The notes: generated from the sequence alone by a model not told the origin. A DNA stretch of 64,000 nt from Geobacter sp. (GCA_003574885.1 PJFC01000002.1:186001-250000); one strand, 5' to 3'. Shown: positions 36,502 to 46,438, numbered from the stretch's first letter. Program-made: numbers and translations.

Positions 36502-38117
36502 GCAGATGCAGGCTGGTCTGCCTGGTGGCGCTCCTGTTTGTCCTTGTTGCCTGCCATGAAGGGGAGCAGCCAGTCGCTCCCGGTCCAAGGCTGCCAGGGG
36601 TTCCTGCCTACGGAGATTCCATTGTTGTCGGCTCTATCGGCGAACCTTCGACGCTCCTCCCCCTTCTTGCATCCGACAGTGCGTCCCGCGATGTGGCGGG
36701 GGAGATCTACAACGGGCTGGTCAGGTACGACAGGAATCTGAAGCTTGAAGGAGACCTTGCCGAGAGGTGGGAGATTTCCCGTGACGGACTGATAATTACC
36801 TTTCACCTGCGCAGGGGGGTGAAGTGGCATGACGGCCAGCCATTCACGTCCCGTGATGTGCTCTATACCTACCGGGTCACCATCGACCCCAGAACCCCCA
36901 CCGCTTATGCCGAGAATTTCAAGCAGGTGAAGCGGGCAGAAGCGCCCGATCCCTATACCTTTATGGTCACCTACGCAAAGCCGTTCGCCCCCGCCCTGGA
37001 GTCGTGGGGGGTGGAGATTCTCCCTGCCCACCTTCTGGAGGGGAAGGATATCACCAGGAGCGAACTGGCACGCCGGCCTGTCGGTACCGGACCTTACTGC
37101 TTCAAGGAGTGGGTTGCCGGCCAGAAGCTCGTACTGGAATCCAACCACGACTATTACGAGGGGCGGCCGTACATCGACCGCTACGTCTACCGGATCATTC
37201 CCGACACCGCCACTATGTACATGGAGCTCAAGTCGGGCGGGCTTGATATGATGGGGCTTACGCCGGTGCAGTACCAGCGGCAGACCACGACGAAGGAGTT
37301 CCTCTCCCGCTTCAACAAGTACCGCTATCCTGCGTCCGCCTATACCTATCTGGGGTACAACCTCCGTCATCCGCTGTTCAGCGACCGGCGGGTCCGGCAG
37401 GCACTTACGTCGGCCATCAACAAGGACGAGATCCTCCAGGGAGTGCAGTTCGGCATGGGGCAGGTGGCCCATGGTCCCTATAAGCCGGGGACCTGGCCCT
37501 ACAATCCCAACGTGAAAGATTTTTCCTATAACCCCGATCGTGCCCGCGCCCTTCTTGCAGAAGCGGGCTGGCGTGACAGAAACAGCGACGGGATACTTGT
37601 GAAGGATGGCAAGTCGTTTTCCTTTACCATCCTGACCAACCAGGGTAATGACGAGCGGTTAAAGACCGCCCTCATCATTCAGCAGCGACTGAAGGCGGTC
37701 GGAATCGAGGTCAAGATCAGGACCATCGAATGGGCCTCCTTCCTCAAGAATTTCATCGATAAGGGAGATTTCCAGGCGGTCATTCTTGGTTGGACCATCG
37801 GCCAGGACCCGGACCTGTACGACGTCTGGCATTCCAGCAAGACCGGCCCACGGGAATTGAACTTCGTCGGCTATAAAAATGCTGAAATGGACCGTCTTAT
37901 CGAGAAGGGGCGGGGGACCTTCGACCTGGAGGAGCGTCGGCGTTGCTACTACCGAATCCAGGAGATACTGGCAGAAGATCAGCCCTATACCTTTCTCTAT
38001 GTTCCTGATGCCCTGCCGGTGGTGAGTGCGCGGTTCAGGGGGATAAAACCGGCACCGGCTGGGATCATGTATAATTTCATCAAGTGGTATGTGCCGAAAG
38101 GGGAGCAGTTGTACTGA
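36498..38117 (+). CDS. Peptide/nickel-type ABC transporter substrate-binding lipoprotein
   Basis: A 539-aa family-5 solute-binding protein, with lipobox LVAC at Cys19. Diagnostic segments: [58 protein letters not shown]. These proteins deliver oligopeptides, dipeptides or similar ligands to the permease. It overlaps the TPR gene and the next permease gene. The ligand is not evident. Confidence 0.94.
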   Translation: MSRCRLVCLVALLFVLVACHEGEQPVAPGPRLPGVPAYGDSIVVGSIGEPSTLLPLLASDSASRDVAGEIYNGLVRYDRNLKLEGDLAERWEISRDGLIITFHLRRGVKWHDGQPFTSRDVLYTYRVTIDPRTPTAYAENFKQVKRAEAPDPYTFMVTYAKPFAPALESWGVEILPAHLLEGKDITRSELARRPVGTGPYCFKEWVAGQKLVLESNHDYYEGRPYIDRYVYRIIPDTATMYMELKSGGLDMMGLTPVQYQRQTTTKEFLSRFNKYRYPASAYTYLGYNLRHPLFSDRRVRQALTSAINKDEILQGVQFGMGQVAHGPYKPGTWPYNPNVKDFSYNPDRARALLAEAGWRDRNSDGILVKDGKSFSFTILTNQGNDERLKTALIIQQRLKAVGIEVKIRTIEWASFLKNFIDKGDFQAVILGWTIGQDPDLYDVWHSSKTGPRELNFVGYKNAEMDRLIEKGRGTFDLEERRRCYYRIQEILAEDQPYTFLYVPDALPVVSARFRGIKPAPAGIMYNFIKWYVPKGEQLY

Positions 38118-39106
38118 TGCTCTATTATCTTGCCAAACGTCTGCTGCTGATGATTCCGCTTCTCATCGGCATCACCATCATCACCTTCGGTGTTATCCAT
38201 CTCGCCCCCGGAGAGCCGGTGGAGATGCAGGTGGCTATGAATCCCAAGGTCTCTGCCGAGGCACGGGAACGTCTGCGCAAGTTTTACGAGCTGGACAAGC
38301 CGCTCCATATACAATACGGCAAATGGGTCGGCCGACTGGTCCGGCTCGATTTCGGCAGATCGTTCGCCCCCGACGGCCGGCCGGTTATTGAAAAGATCCG
38401 GGAGCGCCTGCCGGTCACCATATCCCTGAACATGATCGTCCTCATCCTCGAATTCGCCCTGGCCATCCCTATCGGTGTTATGGCCGCCACCCATCGCGAC
38501 GGCCCCCTCGACCGCTGGGCAACGGTCTTTGTCTTTCTCGGTTTTGCCACACCTCTCTTCTGGCTGAGTCTCATCCTCATGTATCTGTTCGGTGTCAAAC
38601 TCGGCGTTCTCCCCATCTCCGGACTCCACTCCCTTGGATACGAGGCACACGGCATCTGGTGGCAGGCAGTGGACTTGGCAAAACACCTCGTCATTCCCAT
38701 CAGTGTGGCGACCTTCGGCAGTCTTGCCGGTCTGTCCCGCTACATGCGGACCGGCATGATCGAGGTACTAGGCCAGGATTACATCACGACAGCCCGGGCG
38801 AAGGGTCTGTCAGAGCGGGTCGTCATCTACCGGCACGCATTGCGCAATGCCCTTCTGCCGGCGATAACCATTCTCGGCCTGTCCGTCCCGGGGCTCATCG
38901 GTGGCAGTGTCATTTTCGAGAGCATCTTCGCCATTCCCGGCATGGGCAAGCTATTCATGGACGGGGTCATGGCCCGTGACTATCCGCTGGTCATGGGTGT
39001 ACTGGTCATCGGCGCCGTGCTGACCCTGATCGGAAACCTGCTGGCGGACCTGGCGTATGCCGTTGCCGATCCCCGCATCCGGCACGGTCGCGAGCGTGCG
39101 TTATGA
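38117..39106 (+). CDS. ABC transporter permease, DppB/OppB type
   Basis: A 329-aa permease starting [16 protein letters not shown] at 38117, whose ATG shares one base with the preceding stop (TGATG). An in-frame ATG 33 bp upstream is less likely. It has about six membrane helices and the EAA-like loop [23 protein letters not shown] that contacts the ATPase. Confidence 0.95.
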   Translation: MLYYLAKRLLLMIPLLIGITIITFGVIHLAPGEPVEMQVAMNPKVSAEARERLRKFYELDKPLHIQYGKWVGRLVRLDFGRSFAPDGRPVIEKIRERLPVTISLNMIVLILEFALAIPIGVMAATHRDGPLDRWATVFVFLGFATPLFWLSLILMYLFGVKLGVLPISGLHSLGYEAHGIWWQAVDLAKHLVIPISVATFGSLAGLSRYMRTGMIEVLGQDYITTARAKGLSERVVIYRHALRNALLPAITILGLSVPGLIGGSVIFESIFAIPGMGKLFMDGVMARDYPLVMGVLVIGAVLTLIGNLLADLAYAVADPRIRHGRERAL

Positions 39107-39963
39107 CCCGGCGTGACAGTTATCTACGCGACGTTGTCTGGCGGCGCTTCCGGGCAAACCGCTTCGCCGTCGTCGGCGGACTGGTGGTGCTGGCAATGTT
39201 CGCTCTGTCGATTCTCGCTCCTTACATCACTCCCTACGATCCAAACACTCTTGATGCCTATCATGTTCTGCTCCCGCCTTCATCCGACCACTGGTTCGGC
39301 ACCGATGAAGTAGGAAGGGATGTTTTTACCCGCATGCTCTTCGGTGCCCGGATATCCCTCAAAGTCGGGTTTGTTGCCGTCGGCATCGCCACAATGATCG
39401 GTACCGTTGTGGGCCTTGTGGCAGGTTATTACGGGGGCTGGCTGGACAGCCTCCTCATGCGTTTCGTCGACATCATGTTCTGCTTCCCGACCTTTTTCCT
39501 GATTCTGGCTGTCATTGCCATTCTTGAACCTTCTATCTGGTACATCATGCTTATCATCGGCCTGACGGGGTGGATGGGGGTCGCCCGTCTGGTGCGTGCA
39601 GAAGTCCTCTCTCTCCGGGAGAGGGATTATATCCTTGCGGCCCGGGTGATCGGTTGTTCCGATCCCCGCATCATCTTTCGCCATATCCTCCCCAACGCCG
39701 TGGGACCGGTGCTAGTCTATGCGACCCTCGGTATAGCAGGTGCCATTCTCACCGAGTCGTCACTCTCCTTTCTCGGCATCGGTGTTCCTCCTCCTACGCC
39801 GAGTTGGGGGAATATTCTGGCCTCCGGAAAGGAATTCCTCGAGTTCGCCTGGTGGCTTTTCCTCTTTCCCGGTCTGGCCATCATGGTCACGGTGCTCTCT
39901 TACTACCTGGTGGGAGAGGGGATCAGGGATGCAATGGATCCGCGGTTCAGTTCGCGGCGGTGA
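39103..39963 (+). CDS. ABC transporter permease, DppC/OppC type
   Basis: A 286-aa permease with an N-terminal OppC_N segment, [21 protein letters not shown], and the EAA-type loop [20 protein letters not shown]. It overlaps the DppB-like gene by 4 bp. No DppD/DppF-type ATPase gene follows; the next genes are unrelated, so the ATPases must be elsewhere or shared. Confidence 0.95.
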   Translation: MTRRDSYLRDVVWRRFRANRFAVVGGLVVLAMFALSILAPYITPYDPNTLDAYHVLLPPSSDHWFGTDEVGRDVFTRMLFGARISLKVGFVAVGIATMIGTVVGLVAGYYGGWLDSLLMRFVDIMFCFPTFFLILAVIAILEPSIWYIMLIIGLTGWMGVARLVRAEVLSLRERDYILAARVIGCSDPRIIFRHILPNAVGPVLVYATLGIAGAILTESSLSFLGIGVPPPTPSWGNILASGKEFLEFAWWLFLFPGLAIMVTVLSYYLVGEGIRDAMDPRFSSRR

Positions 39964-40019
39964 ACAAGATGGTGCTGTCGTTACTTTTTTTAAAATTTTG
40001 AATGGTGAGGTGCTACTGT

Positions 40020-40544
40020 ATGGCAGCCAGTGGTGGTAGATCGACCGATGAAACGGGTGATTTAAAAATCAACAAGAAGGATTTTGATCAGGAAACGCTG
40101 GAGGACTCGCTCCGTGTCGATTCACTCTGCCAGGACCTCCTGAGGCGTTTCTACGATGCGCTTCTGGATGGAGGGATGTCTCCCGAAGAGGCCACCTCCA
40201 TGGCCAGTGGCGCAGATTATTACATTCGCGATTTCGTTGTGGACAACCGCGTTCTCAATATCTTTGACGAGCGCCCTGGCCTGGTGCGCCAGTTCGCCGG
40301 CAACTGGTATATCGTGAATACCATCGAACCGGATATTGCCCAGCTTGGCCGGTACCTTGCCGGCATCCTCTCCTTTTACCGCTATCTTCACAACCTCAAG
40401 CTCATCTCCTCCAGCTTCCTGCGGCGGGCGGAACAGGAGTGCGGTGATCTACCCTTTTACGAAAGCCGGATCGAGTCGTTCTGGGCCATCAAGGGTGACG
40501 GGTATGTGGCGTGGGAGAAGTCTTGCAGCTTGAAGGACGCTTGA
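40020..40544 (+). CDS. Conserved hypothetical, 174 aa
   Basis: A soluble, mostly helical acidic protein (DSLCQDLLRRFYDALLDGG, then ADYYIRDFVVDNRVLN). I do not recognise its family. ATG 40020 has GAGG nine bases upstream and is preferred over 40002. It is 56 bp after the permease and 10 bp before the DUF815 ATPase gene, within the operon that ends with hgcAB. Confidence 0.75.
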   Translation: MAASGGRSTDETGDLKINKKDFDQETLEDSLRVDSLCQDLLRRFYDALLDGGMSPEEATSMASGADYYIRDFVVDNRVLNIFDERPGLVRQFAGNWYIVNTIEPDIAQLGRYLAGILSFYRYLHNLKLISSSFLRRAEQECGDLPFYESRIESFWAIKGDGYVAWEKSCSLKDA

Positions 40545-40554
40545 GGAGGAAATC

Positions 40555-41418
40555 GTGTCAGATCAATGGGAAAAAGTGATAGCGAGACTGGATCGTTTCT
40601 TGACGAAGGCAGAGGCTCTTCTGGACCAGTATAGAGCGTCCGAGCCCCTAGACGAGGCTCTCTTCGCTAGTTGCCATGCTTTCCGCTGGCAGGGCCGGGG
40701 AGAAGCAGGTCGCCTGGTGCCGGTGCGGCACCCCCATCAGGTGGAACTGGATGATCTGGTCGGGGTTGATATGGCAAAAGCCGAACTGGTGCGAAACACC
40801 GCCCAGTTTGCCGCCGGTCGGTCGGCCAACAACGTCCTTCTCTGGGGGGAGCGGGGGACCGGCAAATCATCCTGCGTAAAGGGGATTCTGACCCGCTTTG
40901 CCGGTCAAGGCCTGCGCCTGATCGAGGTTGAGCGAGGGGAACTCCTGAGCCTGCCGCGAATCTCCGACCTTATCCGTGGCGTCCCGTACCGGTTCATTGT
41001 ATTTTGCGATGACCTCTCATTTGCCGCCGGTGATGCTTCCTACCAGGAACTGAAGACCCTCCTGGACGGTGGAATAGAGGCGCGTCCCGGCAACATGCTC
41101 ATCTATGCCACCTCGAACCGGCGCCACCTGATGCCGGAACCGATGTCGGACAACCTCCGGGAAGAGATCCATCCTGAGGACGCGGTTGCCGACAAGCTCT
41201 CCCTTGCCGACCGGTTTGGTCTCACCCTCAGTTTCTACCCATTCAGCCAGGAAACTTATCTTGCCGTTGTCGAGCACCACGCCGATCGCCTGGGACTTGC
41301 GGTGAACAGGGACGACCTGCGGCGGGAGGCACTGCAATGGGCTCTGTACAAGGGGCAGCGTTCCGGCCGTACGGCACGTCAGTTCATCGATGACCTGGCA
41401 GGAAGGCTTGACCCATGA
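40555..41418 (+). CDS. DUF815-family AAA+ ATPase
   Basis: A 287-aa ATPase starting at GTG after a GAGGAGG-type site. Walker A is LLWGERGTGKSSCVK, Walker B FIVFCDDLSF and sensor IYATSNRRHLM. This is the DUF815 family of AAA+ proteins with unknown substrates. Its last four bases (ATGA) overlap the ATG at 41415 that opens hgcA, suggesting translational coupling. Confidence 0.93.
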   Translation: MSDQWEKVIARLDRFLTKAEALLDQYRASEPLDEALFASCHAFRWQGRGEAGRLVPVRHPHQVELDDLVGVDMAKAELVRNTAQFAAGRSANNVLLWGERGTGKSSCVKGILTRFAGQGLRLIEVERGELLSLPRISDLIRGVPYRFIVFCDDLSFAAGDASYQELKTLLDGGIEARPGNMLIYATSNRRHLMPEPMSDNLREEIHPEDAVADKLSLADRFGLTLSFYPFSQETYLAVVEHHADRLGLAVNRDDLRREALQWALYKGQRSGRTARQFIDDLAGRLDP

Positions 41419-42581
41419 CGAAAAAGCCGTTTTCGCCAGAGACCATCCGTTCACTCGAACCGGTCGAGTCCTGCGGAACCGCTTCTCCCGAAGGGCCGGA
41501 AATCGATAAGCCCCCCTGCTGAGGTCCCAGGACTCCTGCGGTCAGTGGGACCATCGACGAGAACGTCCCCGGATTCCTCCACTGGTTGGATACTCCGGCA
41601 GGACGGGTGCCGGTTATTTCCTCATCACTCAGTTTTTATGACCGCCTCGGTGCCTGGAAGGCCCGCTGGGGGATCGGCCGGATGTCGTACCTTGTTCCGC
41701 CGGGACTCTATGCCATCGGGACCCCCGGATCCTCCGACCCGGTGGCGGTGACGGCCAACTATAAAATGAGCTACGACCTGGTGCGGCAGGCGCTGACAGG
41801 CCGGAACATCTGGCTGCTGGTGCTGGAGACCCATGGCATCAATGTCTGGTGCGCAGCGGGGAAGGGGACCTTCGGCACAGGAGAGCTGGTTCGGCGCGTG
41901 GAAGCATGTAGCCTTGCCCGGGTGGTGACGCATCGCACCCTCCTTCTGCCGCTTCTTGGCGCGTCCGGTGTCAAGGCTCTGGAGGTCCGTCAGCGGACCG
42001 GTTTCACCGCCAGGTTCACCACTATCAGAATTGCCGATCTTCCCGCCTACCTCGACAACGGTCAACAGGCCATCCCTTCCATGGGGGAGCTCACTTTTAC
42101 CCTCCATGAGCGGCTTGTGCTCGTCCCCATCGAGCTTGTTTCCGCCCTCAAGGTGTCTCTTCCCATTCTTGCCGCGCTCTTCCTGCTGGGAGGGATACGG
42201 TTCGGTTATGCTGAACCTGCCGCCTTTCTCCCCATCGTAGCCTGGCTTGGAGCTGTACTGGCAGGAACCGTGGTGACACCGCTTCTCCTGCCTTGGCTTC
42301 CAACATCAAGTTTTACAGTTAAAGGTGCATATGTCGGCTTGCTCTGGTCTCTGCTCTTGTACTTCCTTGCCGCAACAGGAAGCTTGCTGCAAACGGCGGC
42401 TCTTTTCCTCATACTGTCGGCGGTGAGCGCCTTTTTTGCGCTCAATTTCACCGGCAGTACCCCCTTTACTTCCCGCTCCGGGGTAAAAAAGGAGATGCGC
42501 CTTTCCCTGCCGCTCATGGCCGGTGCCGTCATCGTCGGTGTTGTGCTATGGACTGTTGGATTGTTTGGCCCCCTCCACTAA
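41415..42581 (+). CDS. hgcA: Mercury methylation corrinoid protein HgcA with in-frame UGA (candidate selenocysteine)
   Basis: HgcA moves a methyl group from a corrinoid to Hg(II). The body is unambiguous: the HgcA signature NVWCAAGK (Cys146 in this numbering, the cobalt ligand), VTANYKMSYDLVR, GAWKARWGIGRMSY, and a C-terminal membrane domain of about five helices. ATG 41415 overlaps the preceding stop (ATGA). Reading from it, 35 codons lead in the same frame to UGA at 41520, then straight on to GTIDENVPGFLHWLDTPAG and the rest of HgcA. The UGA follows a Cys codon. The coding-like sequence on both sides suggests one 388-residue protein with residue 36 encoded by UGA. Without readthrough, the only nearby start is TTG 41586, which has no ribosome site. 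hgcB follows 15 bp downstream. Confidence 0.9.
41520..41552 (+). promoter_or_regulatory. In-frame UGA and downstream SECIS-like stem-loop in hgcA
   Basis: TGA at 41520-41522 is followed at once by a 7-bp perfect stem ggtccca/tgggacc (41523-41529, 41546-41552) with an inner gac/gtc pair (41531-41533, 41541-41543) and a 7-nt loop. Bacterial SECIS elements are stem-loops just after the UGA. This one sits closer to the UGA (loop about 11 nt away) than the usual consensus of roughly 16-37, and the loop lacks an early G, so the match is partial. Confidence 0.5.
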
Positions 42582-42596
42582 CAACAGGAGAGACAC

Positions 42597-42887
42597 TTGA
42601 AAGGTTTCAGCTATCTCAAAAACGTGGCAACTCTGGAGTTGGATACGGATACCTGTATTGGCTGTGGCATGTGTACAGTGGTCTGTCCACACCAGGTATT
42701 CGTTCTCGAAGGAGCAAAGGCAGTCATCCGTGCCTTCGATGCCTGCATGGAGTGTGGCGCCTGTGCTCTCAACTGTCCCGTCAACGCAATTAGGGTGGAT
42801 GCAGGAGTCGGATGCGCGGCGGGGATGATCAACGAATGGCTCGACAGCCTCAATTTACGCCGTCGCAGTGGCGATGGATGTTGCTGA
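42597..42887 (+). CDS. hgcB: HgcB, 2[4Fe-4S] ferredoxin of mercury methylation
   Basis: A 96-aa ferredoxin starting at TTG with AGGAGAG five to six bases upstream. Two cluster motifs are present: CIGCGMCTVVCP (Cys20, 23, 26, 30) and CMECGACALNCP (Cys50, 53, 56, 60). A lone Cys73 and a C-terminal Cys95-Cys96 pair match the extra cysteines known to bind Hg(II) in HgcB. HgcB reduces the HgcA corrinoid and is thought to deliver mercury to it. It lies 15 bp after hgcA and ends the operon. Confidence 0.96.
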   Translation: MKGFSYLKNVATLELDTDTCIGCGMCTVVCPHQVFVLEGAKAVIRAFDACMECGACALNCPVNAIRVDAGVGCAAGMINEWLDSLNLRRRSGDGCC

Positions 42888-43026
42888 AACGGCCAGTTGC
42901 GCGGTTCTTACCCTTCTCATCGCCAGCAAATATCGACAGATTGGCTGCTGCGGCACAAATGGAATTGACTTGACCGGCTAAAGGTGTTAATTGAGATTAA
43001 CTTAAAATTACTACGGAGGGTTACAC

Positions 43027-43725
43027 ATGAACAGAATGGGAAAAACCTTTGTCATACTTTGTGCCGGTGTGGTTCTGGCTGCCTGGAGCGCTGCCGCTGT
43101 TGCGTCGAGCGGGGGCGTCGGTATTTCTGCCGAAGAGGCCTGGCAGAAGCTGCTTGATGGAAACAAGAGATATATTGAAAGCAAAATGGCTGCCTGTTCC
43201 GAGAGCACGCCGTCTGCCCGTGAATCTCTGACAAAGGGTCAAAAACCCTACGCCATTATTCTTTCCTGCTCCGATTCCCGCCTTCCTCCTGAAATAATAT
43301 TCGACAAGAGTATGGGAGAGATTTTCGTGATCCGGGTCGCCGGCAATATAATCGATCCCGTAGTCCTTGGCAGCATCGAATACGGCGCGGAGCATCTCGG
43401 TTCACCATTGATCGTGGTGCTCGGCCATGAGCGCTGTGGCGCGGTGACCGCTGCTGTCGAAGCAAAGGGGAAACCGGAAGGGAATATTGGTGCTCTCATC
43501 AAGGCGATCGCACCAGCAGTGAAGCAGGCGCAGAAGGAAGCGGCAGGTAAGGATAAGGCTGAACTTGTTGAAACGGCTTCCAACGATAATATCAGACTAG
43601 TTGCAGCCAGTATCCCGAAGAAATCTCCGATCATCAAGCATCTGCTCAAGGAAGGTAAGGTCAAGATCGTGATGGCTAAGTACGATCTTGACGATGGCAA
43701 AGTGACAAAACTGGAATCTAAATAG
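43027..43725 (+). CDS. Periplasmic beta-class carbonic anhydrase
   Basis: A 232-aa protein with a signal peptide (VILCAGVVLAAWSAAAVASS). Zinc ligands and the catalytic dyad are present: Cys81, Asp83 and Arg85 in CSDSR, and His134 and Cys137 in GHERCG. It interconverts CO2 and bicarbonate, here outside the cytoplasm. GGAGGG precedes the start. A terminator follows. Beta-carbonic anhydrases are mostly cytoplasmic, so the signal peptide is notable though not unique. Confidence 0.95.
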   Translation: MNRMGKTFVILCAGVVLAAWSAAAVASSGGVGISAEEAWQKLLDGNKRYIESKMAACSESTPSARESLTKGQKPYAIILSCSDSRLPPEIIFDKSMGEIFVIRVAGNIIDPVVLGSIEYGAEHLGSPLIVVLGHERCGAVTAAVEAKGKPEGNIGALIKAIAPAVKQAQKEAAGKDKAELVETASNDNIRLVAASIPKKSPIIKHLLKEGKVKIVMAKYDLDDGKVTKLESK

Positions 43726-43752
43726 GTAACGGTCAACATTCGCCCTGCTCCG

Positions 43753-43789
43753 GCAAAACCCGCTCCCGGAAAGAGCGGGTTTTGCTTTT
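43753..43789 (+). terminator. Intrinsic terminator after the carbonic anhydrase gene
   Basis: Perfect 13-bp stem gcaaaacccgctc/gagcgggttttgc (43753-43765, 43773-43785) followed by ttttc. Confidence 0.88.
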
Positions 43790-43893
43790 CCCGTTGAGAA
43801 CACAATGTTGCCAGTTCGCGAGGTTGACTAAAGAGGAAACAATGATAAACAGTTAGGGTAGGTTGCTGTTATTCCATTTCTGAGGTGATACTG

Positions 43894-44535
43894 ATGAATA
43901 AATTGATGACGGTGCTTGTTGTCGTACTTGTTCTGACTACCTCTTCGGTCGGTTTTGCCGCCGGGGGAAGGGGGTATGTCGGTGGTGCGGCAGGAGTATT
44001 CCTTCCCCAAGACAGCAATGTAACGTATTTTGACGGAAGTACGGGAAATCAATCGTATGATACTGGGTATGTCCTTACTGCCTTCGGTGGTTATGAGTTT
44101 GAAAGCGGACTTCGTCTGGAAGGAGAGTTTGCCTTTCGGGAGGCCGAGTTGAACAGGGTTGCCGGCAATTACGGTTATTATGGGTATAACGATACACTCT
44201 GGGCATTCAGTGGCATGGCGAATCTGTTCTACGACATAAGAACCAATACGAATGTGACTCCGTACTTGGGGGGTGGGATCGGTTTCGCAACGGTCAGTTT
44301 GGATAGGGGCTATGATTATTATTCAGGGTATTATAACAACAATTACTACGACTCTTCAGATTATGAAACCGTTTTCGCCTATCAGGTTGGGGGAGGGGTG
44401 TGCATCGATCTCAACAGGAATATGGCATTGGATGTCGGCTACCGCTATTTCGGTACGGACGATATCCAGTTTTTCGATAGAAAGATAGACTTAGAAAGTC
44501 ATAATGTTACCGTCGGTGTTAAGTTCAAATTCTGA
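43894..44535 (+). CDS. Outer membrane beta-barrel protein
   Basis: A 213-aa protein with a signal peptide (MNKLMTVLVVVLVLTTSSVGFA) and an eight-strand-like barrel pattern rich in Y and G, ending in aromatic residues (VTVGVKFKF), as for OmpX/opacity-type proteins. ATG 43894 follows GAGGTGAT. Function unknown. It is an isolated gene with terminators on both sides. Confidence 0.88.
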   Translation: MNKLMTVLVVVLVLTTSSVGFAAGGRGYVGGAAGVFLPQDSNVTYFDGSTGNQSYDTGYVLTAFGGYEFESGLRLEGEFAFREAELNRVAGNYGYYGYNDTLWAFSGMANLFYDIRTNTNVTPYLGGGIGFATVSLDRGYDYYSGYYNNNYYDSSDYETVFAYQVGGGVCIDLNRNMALDVGYRYFGTDDIQFFDRKIDLESHNVTVGVKFKF

Positions 44536-44554
44536 TGTTCAATTTGTTGATGAC

Positions 44555-44590
44555 ACAAAAAAGCCGGTGCGGTCGCACCGGCTTTTTTTA
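44555..44590. terminator. Bidirectional terminator between barrel protein and peptidase genes
   Basis: aaaaaagccggtgc / gcaccggctttttt stem with a ggtc loop; A and T tracts on both sides serve the convergent genes. Confidence 0.92.
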
Positions 44591-44617
44591 ATTTCTGCAT
44601 CTCCAGCATCAATCAGG

Positions 44618-46393
44618 TTATGTCAGCCTCTCTAGTTCTTTGATTAGATCACTGAGGGAATCATACCCTTTCTGCCAGAATCCGGGGTCGGCTAGATCGA
44701 TGCCGGCCGGTCGCACCGTGTCTGACGGTGACAGGGAACCACCGCTGGCGAGAAGGGAGCGGTAGCAGGGGATGAATTCCGCGCCCTTATCCAGGTAACT
44801 GCGGTAGAGGGAGAGGACGAGCAGTTCGGCAAAAGTGTAGGAGTAGCAGTAGAATCGGGCATGGATGAAATGGGAGATATAGCTCCATCCCCAGCGGTAC
44901 GGTTCGATCATGGTGACGGCGTCGCCATAAAGTTTCCTGTTCTCTTCCCACCAGATATCCCCGATGCGGCCGGCGGTCAGAAGCCCTGTTGATCGCTCCT
45001 GGTGAAGCTTCTCCTCGAAGCGGGTAAGGACGTTCTGGCGAAAGGTGGTGGCAATGATGTCCTCGATCTTGGCGCAGAGGAGGGCGATCTTGACGCCCGG
45101 ATCGCTCTCACGCTCCAGCAGATGGCGGGTCAGGAGCATCTCGCCGAATACCGACGCGGTTTCGGCTAGAGGGAGTGGTGCATGGTAGTTGACCATGGTT
45201 TGCTGCTGGGCGAGGACGAAGTGGATGCCGTGACCCAGCTCGTGGGCCAGGGTCGCCACGTCCCGCAGGTTGCCGGTGAAATTGAGAAGGACATAGGGTG
45301 AAAGGTGGGGTGTCATTCCCATGCAGAAGGCGCCACCCCCCTTGCCGTGGCGTGGGAGGACGTCTATACGGCGTTCCTGAAAAAATGCAGCGGCAATGTC
45401 GCGGAATTCGGTCGAGAACTCGCCGTAGGCCGCCAGTACCAGGTCCTTTGCCTCATCGAAGGAGTAGGTGCGGTCAGATTCCCCCACCGGTGCGTAGATG
45501 TCGGTGCTCTTCAACTGCGGCAGTCCGAGCAGACGCGCTTTCAGTCTGAAATATTCCCGGGCCAGCGGGTAGTTGGCTTCGCTGACCGTCATGAGACGCT
45601 CCACAACCTCCGCTGTCAGCTCGTTCCCCAGGTTCGTCGGCTCCATGGGGTGCCGGTAGCTGCGTAACTCCATTTCCTGGCTATGGTCGAGGACGACGTT
45701 GTTGAAGACGGACGTGTACACGATACCGTGTTCAGCGTGGCGGTTCAGGAATGTGCCGAAGGCGCGTTCCCGTACATCGGCCGACGGATGATGAAGGAGC
45801 CCCAGGAGTTCCTCACCGGTATAATCCCGTTCCTCTCCATCAAGCTCGAACCGGAAGGAGAAGGACGCTGATAGCTCGTCGAACAGACGGGTAAAGGCTT
45901 CGACACCCGTAAGATTCTTCTGCTTGAGCAGGCTCTCTTCCCGTTCCGCCAGGGTATGGGGGCGGAACTTCCGCAGACTTGCCAGGTAATGGCGGTACCC
46001 GGCAAATCGTGGGTTGGCAGCCAGCTCTGCAAACCGATCATCGGGCAGATGGATGAGTTCCAGGTCAAAGAAGAGGAGTTCCCGGCTCATCAGGTTGCCG
46101 AATTCGGCAGCCCGCTGGGAGAGACGCTTGACGGCATCGTCACCCGAGTCGGCTGCGAAGAGCAGATAGGCATAAAGCTGGGGCTTGGCAAGAAACTCTT
46201 CCAGCGCCTCGTAGGCGGTCAGGGCTTCCAGCAGACCATCGTCATCGAGATCGGCTATTTCCCCCTGGTACTGGCCGCGGAAAGCTTCTGCCCGGCTGCT
46301 GCCGGCTGCAAAATCGTTTTCAAGTACGATTGCTGCGGGTCCCGGATAGAGGCGGGTAGTGTCCCAGAGCATGCTGATGGTGTCGGTTGTCAT
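44618..46393 (-). CDS. M3-family oligoendopeptidase (PepF-like)
   Basis: A 591-aa zinc metallopeptidase. The start at 46393 has AAGGAAA and removes 23 non-family residues. The zinc motif HELGHGIHF (HEXXH) and the downstream zinc ligand Glu in LAETASVFGEMLL are present, with the M3 helical fold. It degrades short peptides in the cytoplasm. A terminator-like hairpin lies 15 bp before the start codon, with a consensus promoter upstream, so expression may be controlled by attenuation. Confidence 0.94.
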   Translation of the reverse strand: MTTDTISMLWDTTRLYPGPAAIVLENDFAAGSSRAEAFRGQYQGEIADLDDDGLLEALTAYEALEEFLAKPQLYAYLLFAADSGDDAVKRLSQRAAEFGNLMSRELLFFDLELIHLPDDRFAELAANPRFAGYRHYLASLRKFRPHTLAEREESLLKQKNLTGVEAFTRLFDELSASFSFRFELDGEERDYTGEELLGLLHHPSADVRERAFGTFLNRHAEHGIVYTSVFNNVVLDHSQEMELRSYRHPMEPTNLGNELTAEVVERLMTVSEANYPLAREYFRLKARLLGLPQLKSTDIYAPVGESDRTYSFDEAKDLVLAAYGEFSTEFRDIAAAFFQERRIDVLPRHGKGGGAFCMGMTPHLSPYVLLNFTGNLRDVATLAHELGHGIHFVLAQQQTMVNYHAPLPLAETASVFGEMLLTRHLLERESDPGVKIALLCAKIEDIIATTFRQNVLTRFEEKLHQERSTGLLTAGRIGDIWWEENRKLYGDAVTMIEPYRWGWSYISHFIHARFYCYSYTFAELLVLSLYRSYLDKGAEFIPCYRSLLASGGSLSPSDTVRPAGIDLADPGFWQKGYDSLSDLIKELERLT

Positions 46394-46408
46394 CGGTTTC
46401 CTTTCAAT

Positions 46409-46438
46409 AAAAAATGGGAGCGTCAATTTGCTCCCATT
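46409..46438 (-). terminator. Terminator-like hairpin in the peptidase gene leader
   Basis: Perfect 9-bp stem aatgggagc/gctcccatt with an 8-nt loop, followed on the minus strand by TTTTTTA, just before the ribosome site of the M3 peptidase gene. No minus-strand gene lies upstream to be terminated. Confidence 0.8.

Noticed and set aside
41586-42581. hgcA starting at the TTG codon 41586
   Set aside because: No ribosome site lies before it, and the sequence between the UGA and this codon reads as HgcA-like protein. I keep the 41415 start while noting the alternative.
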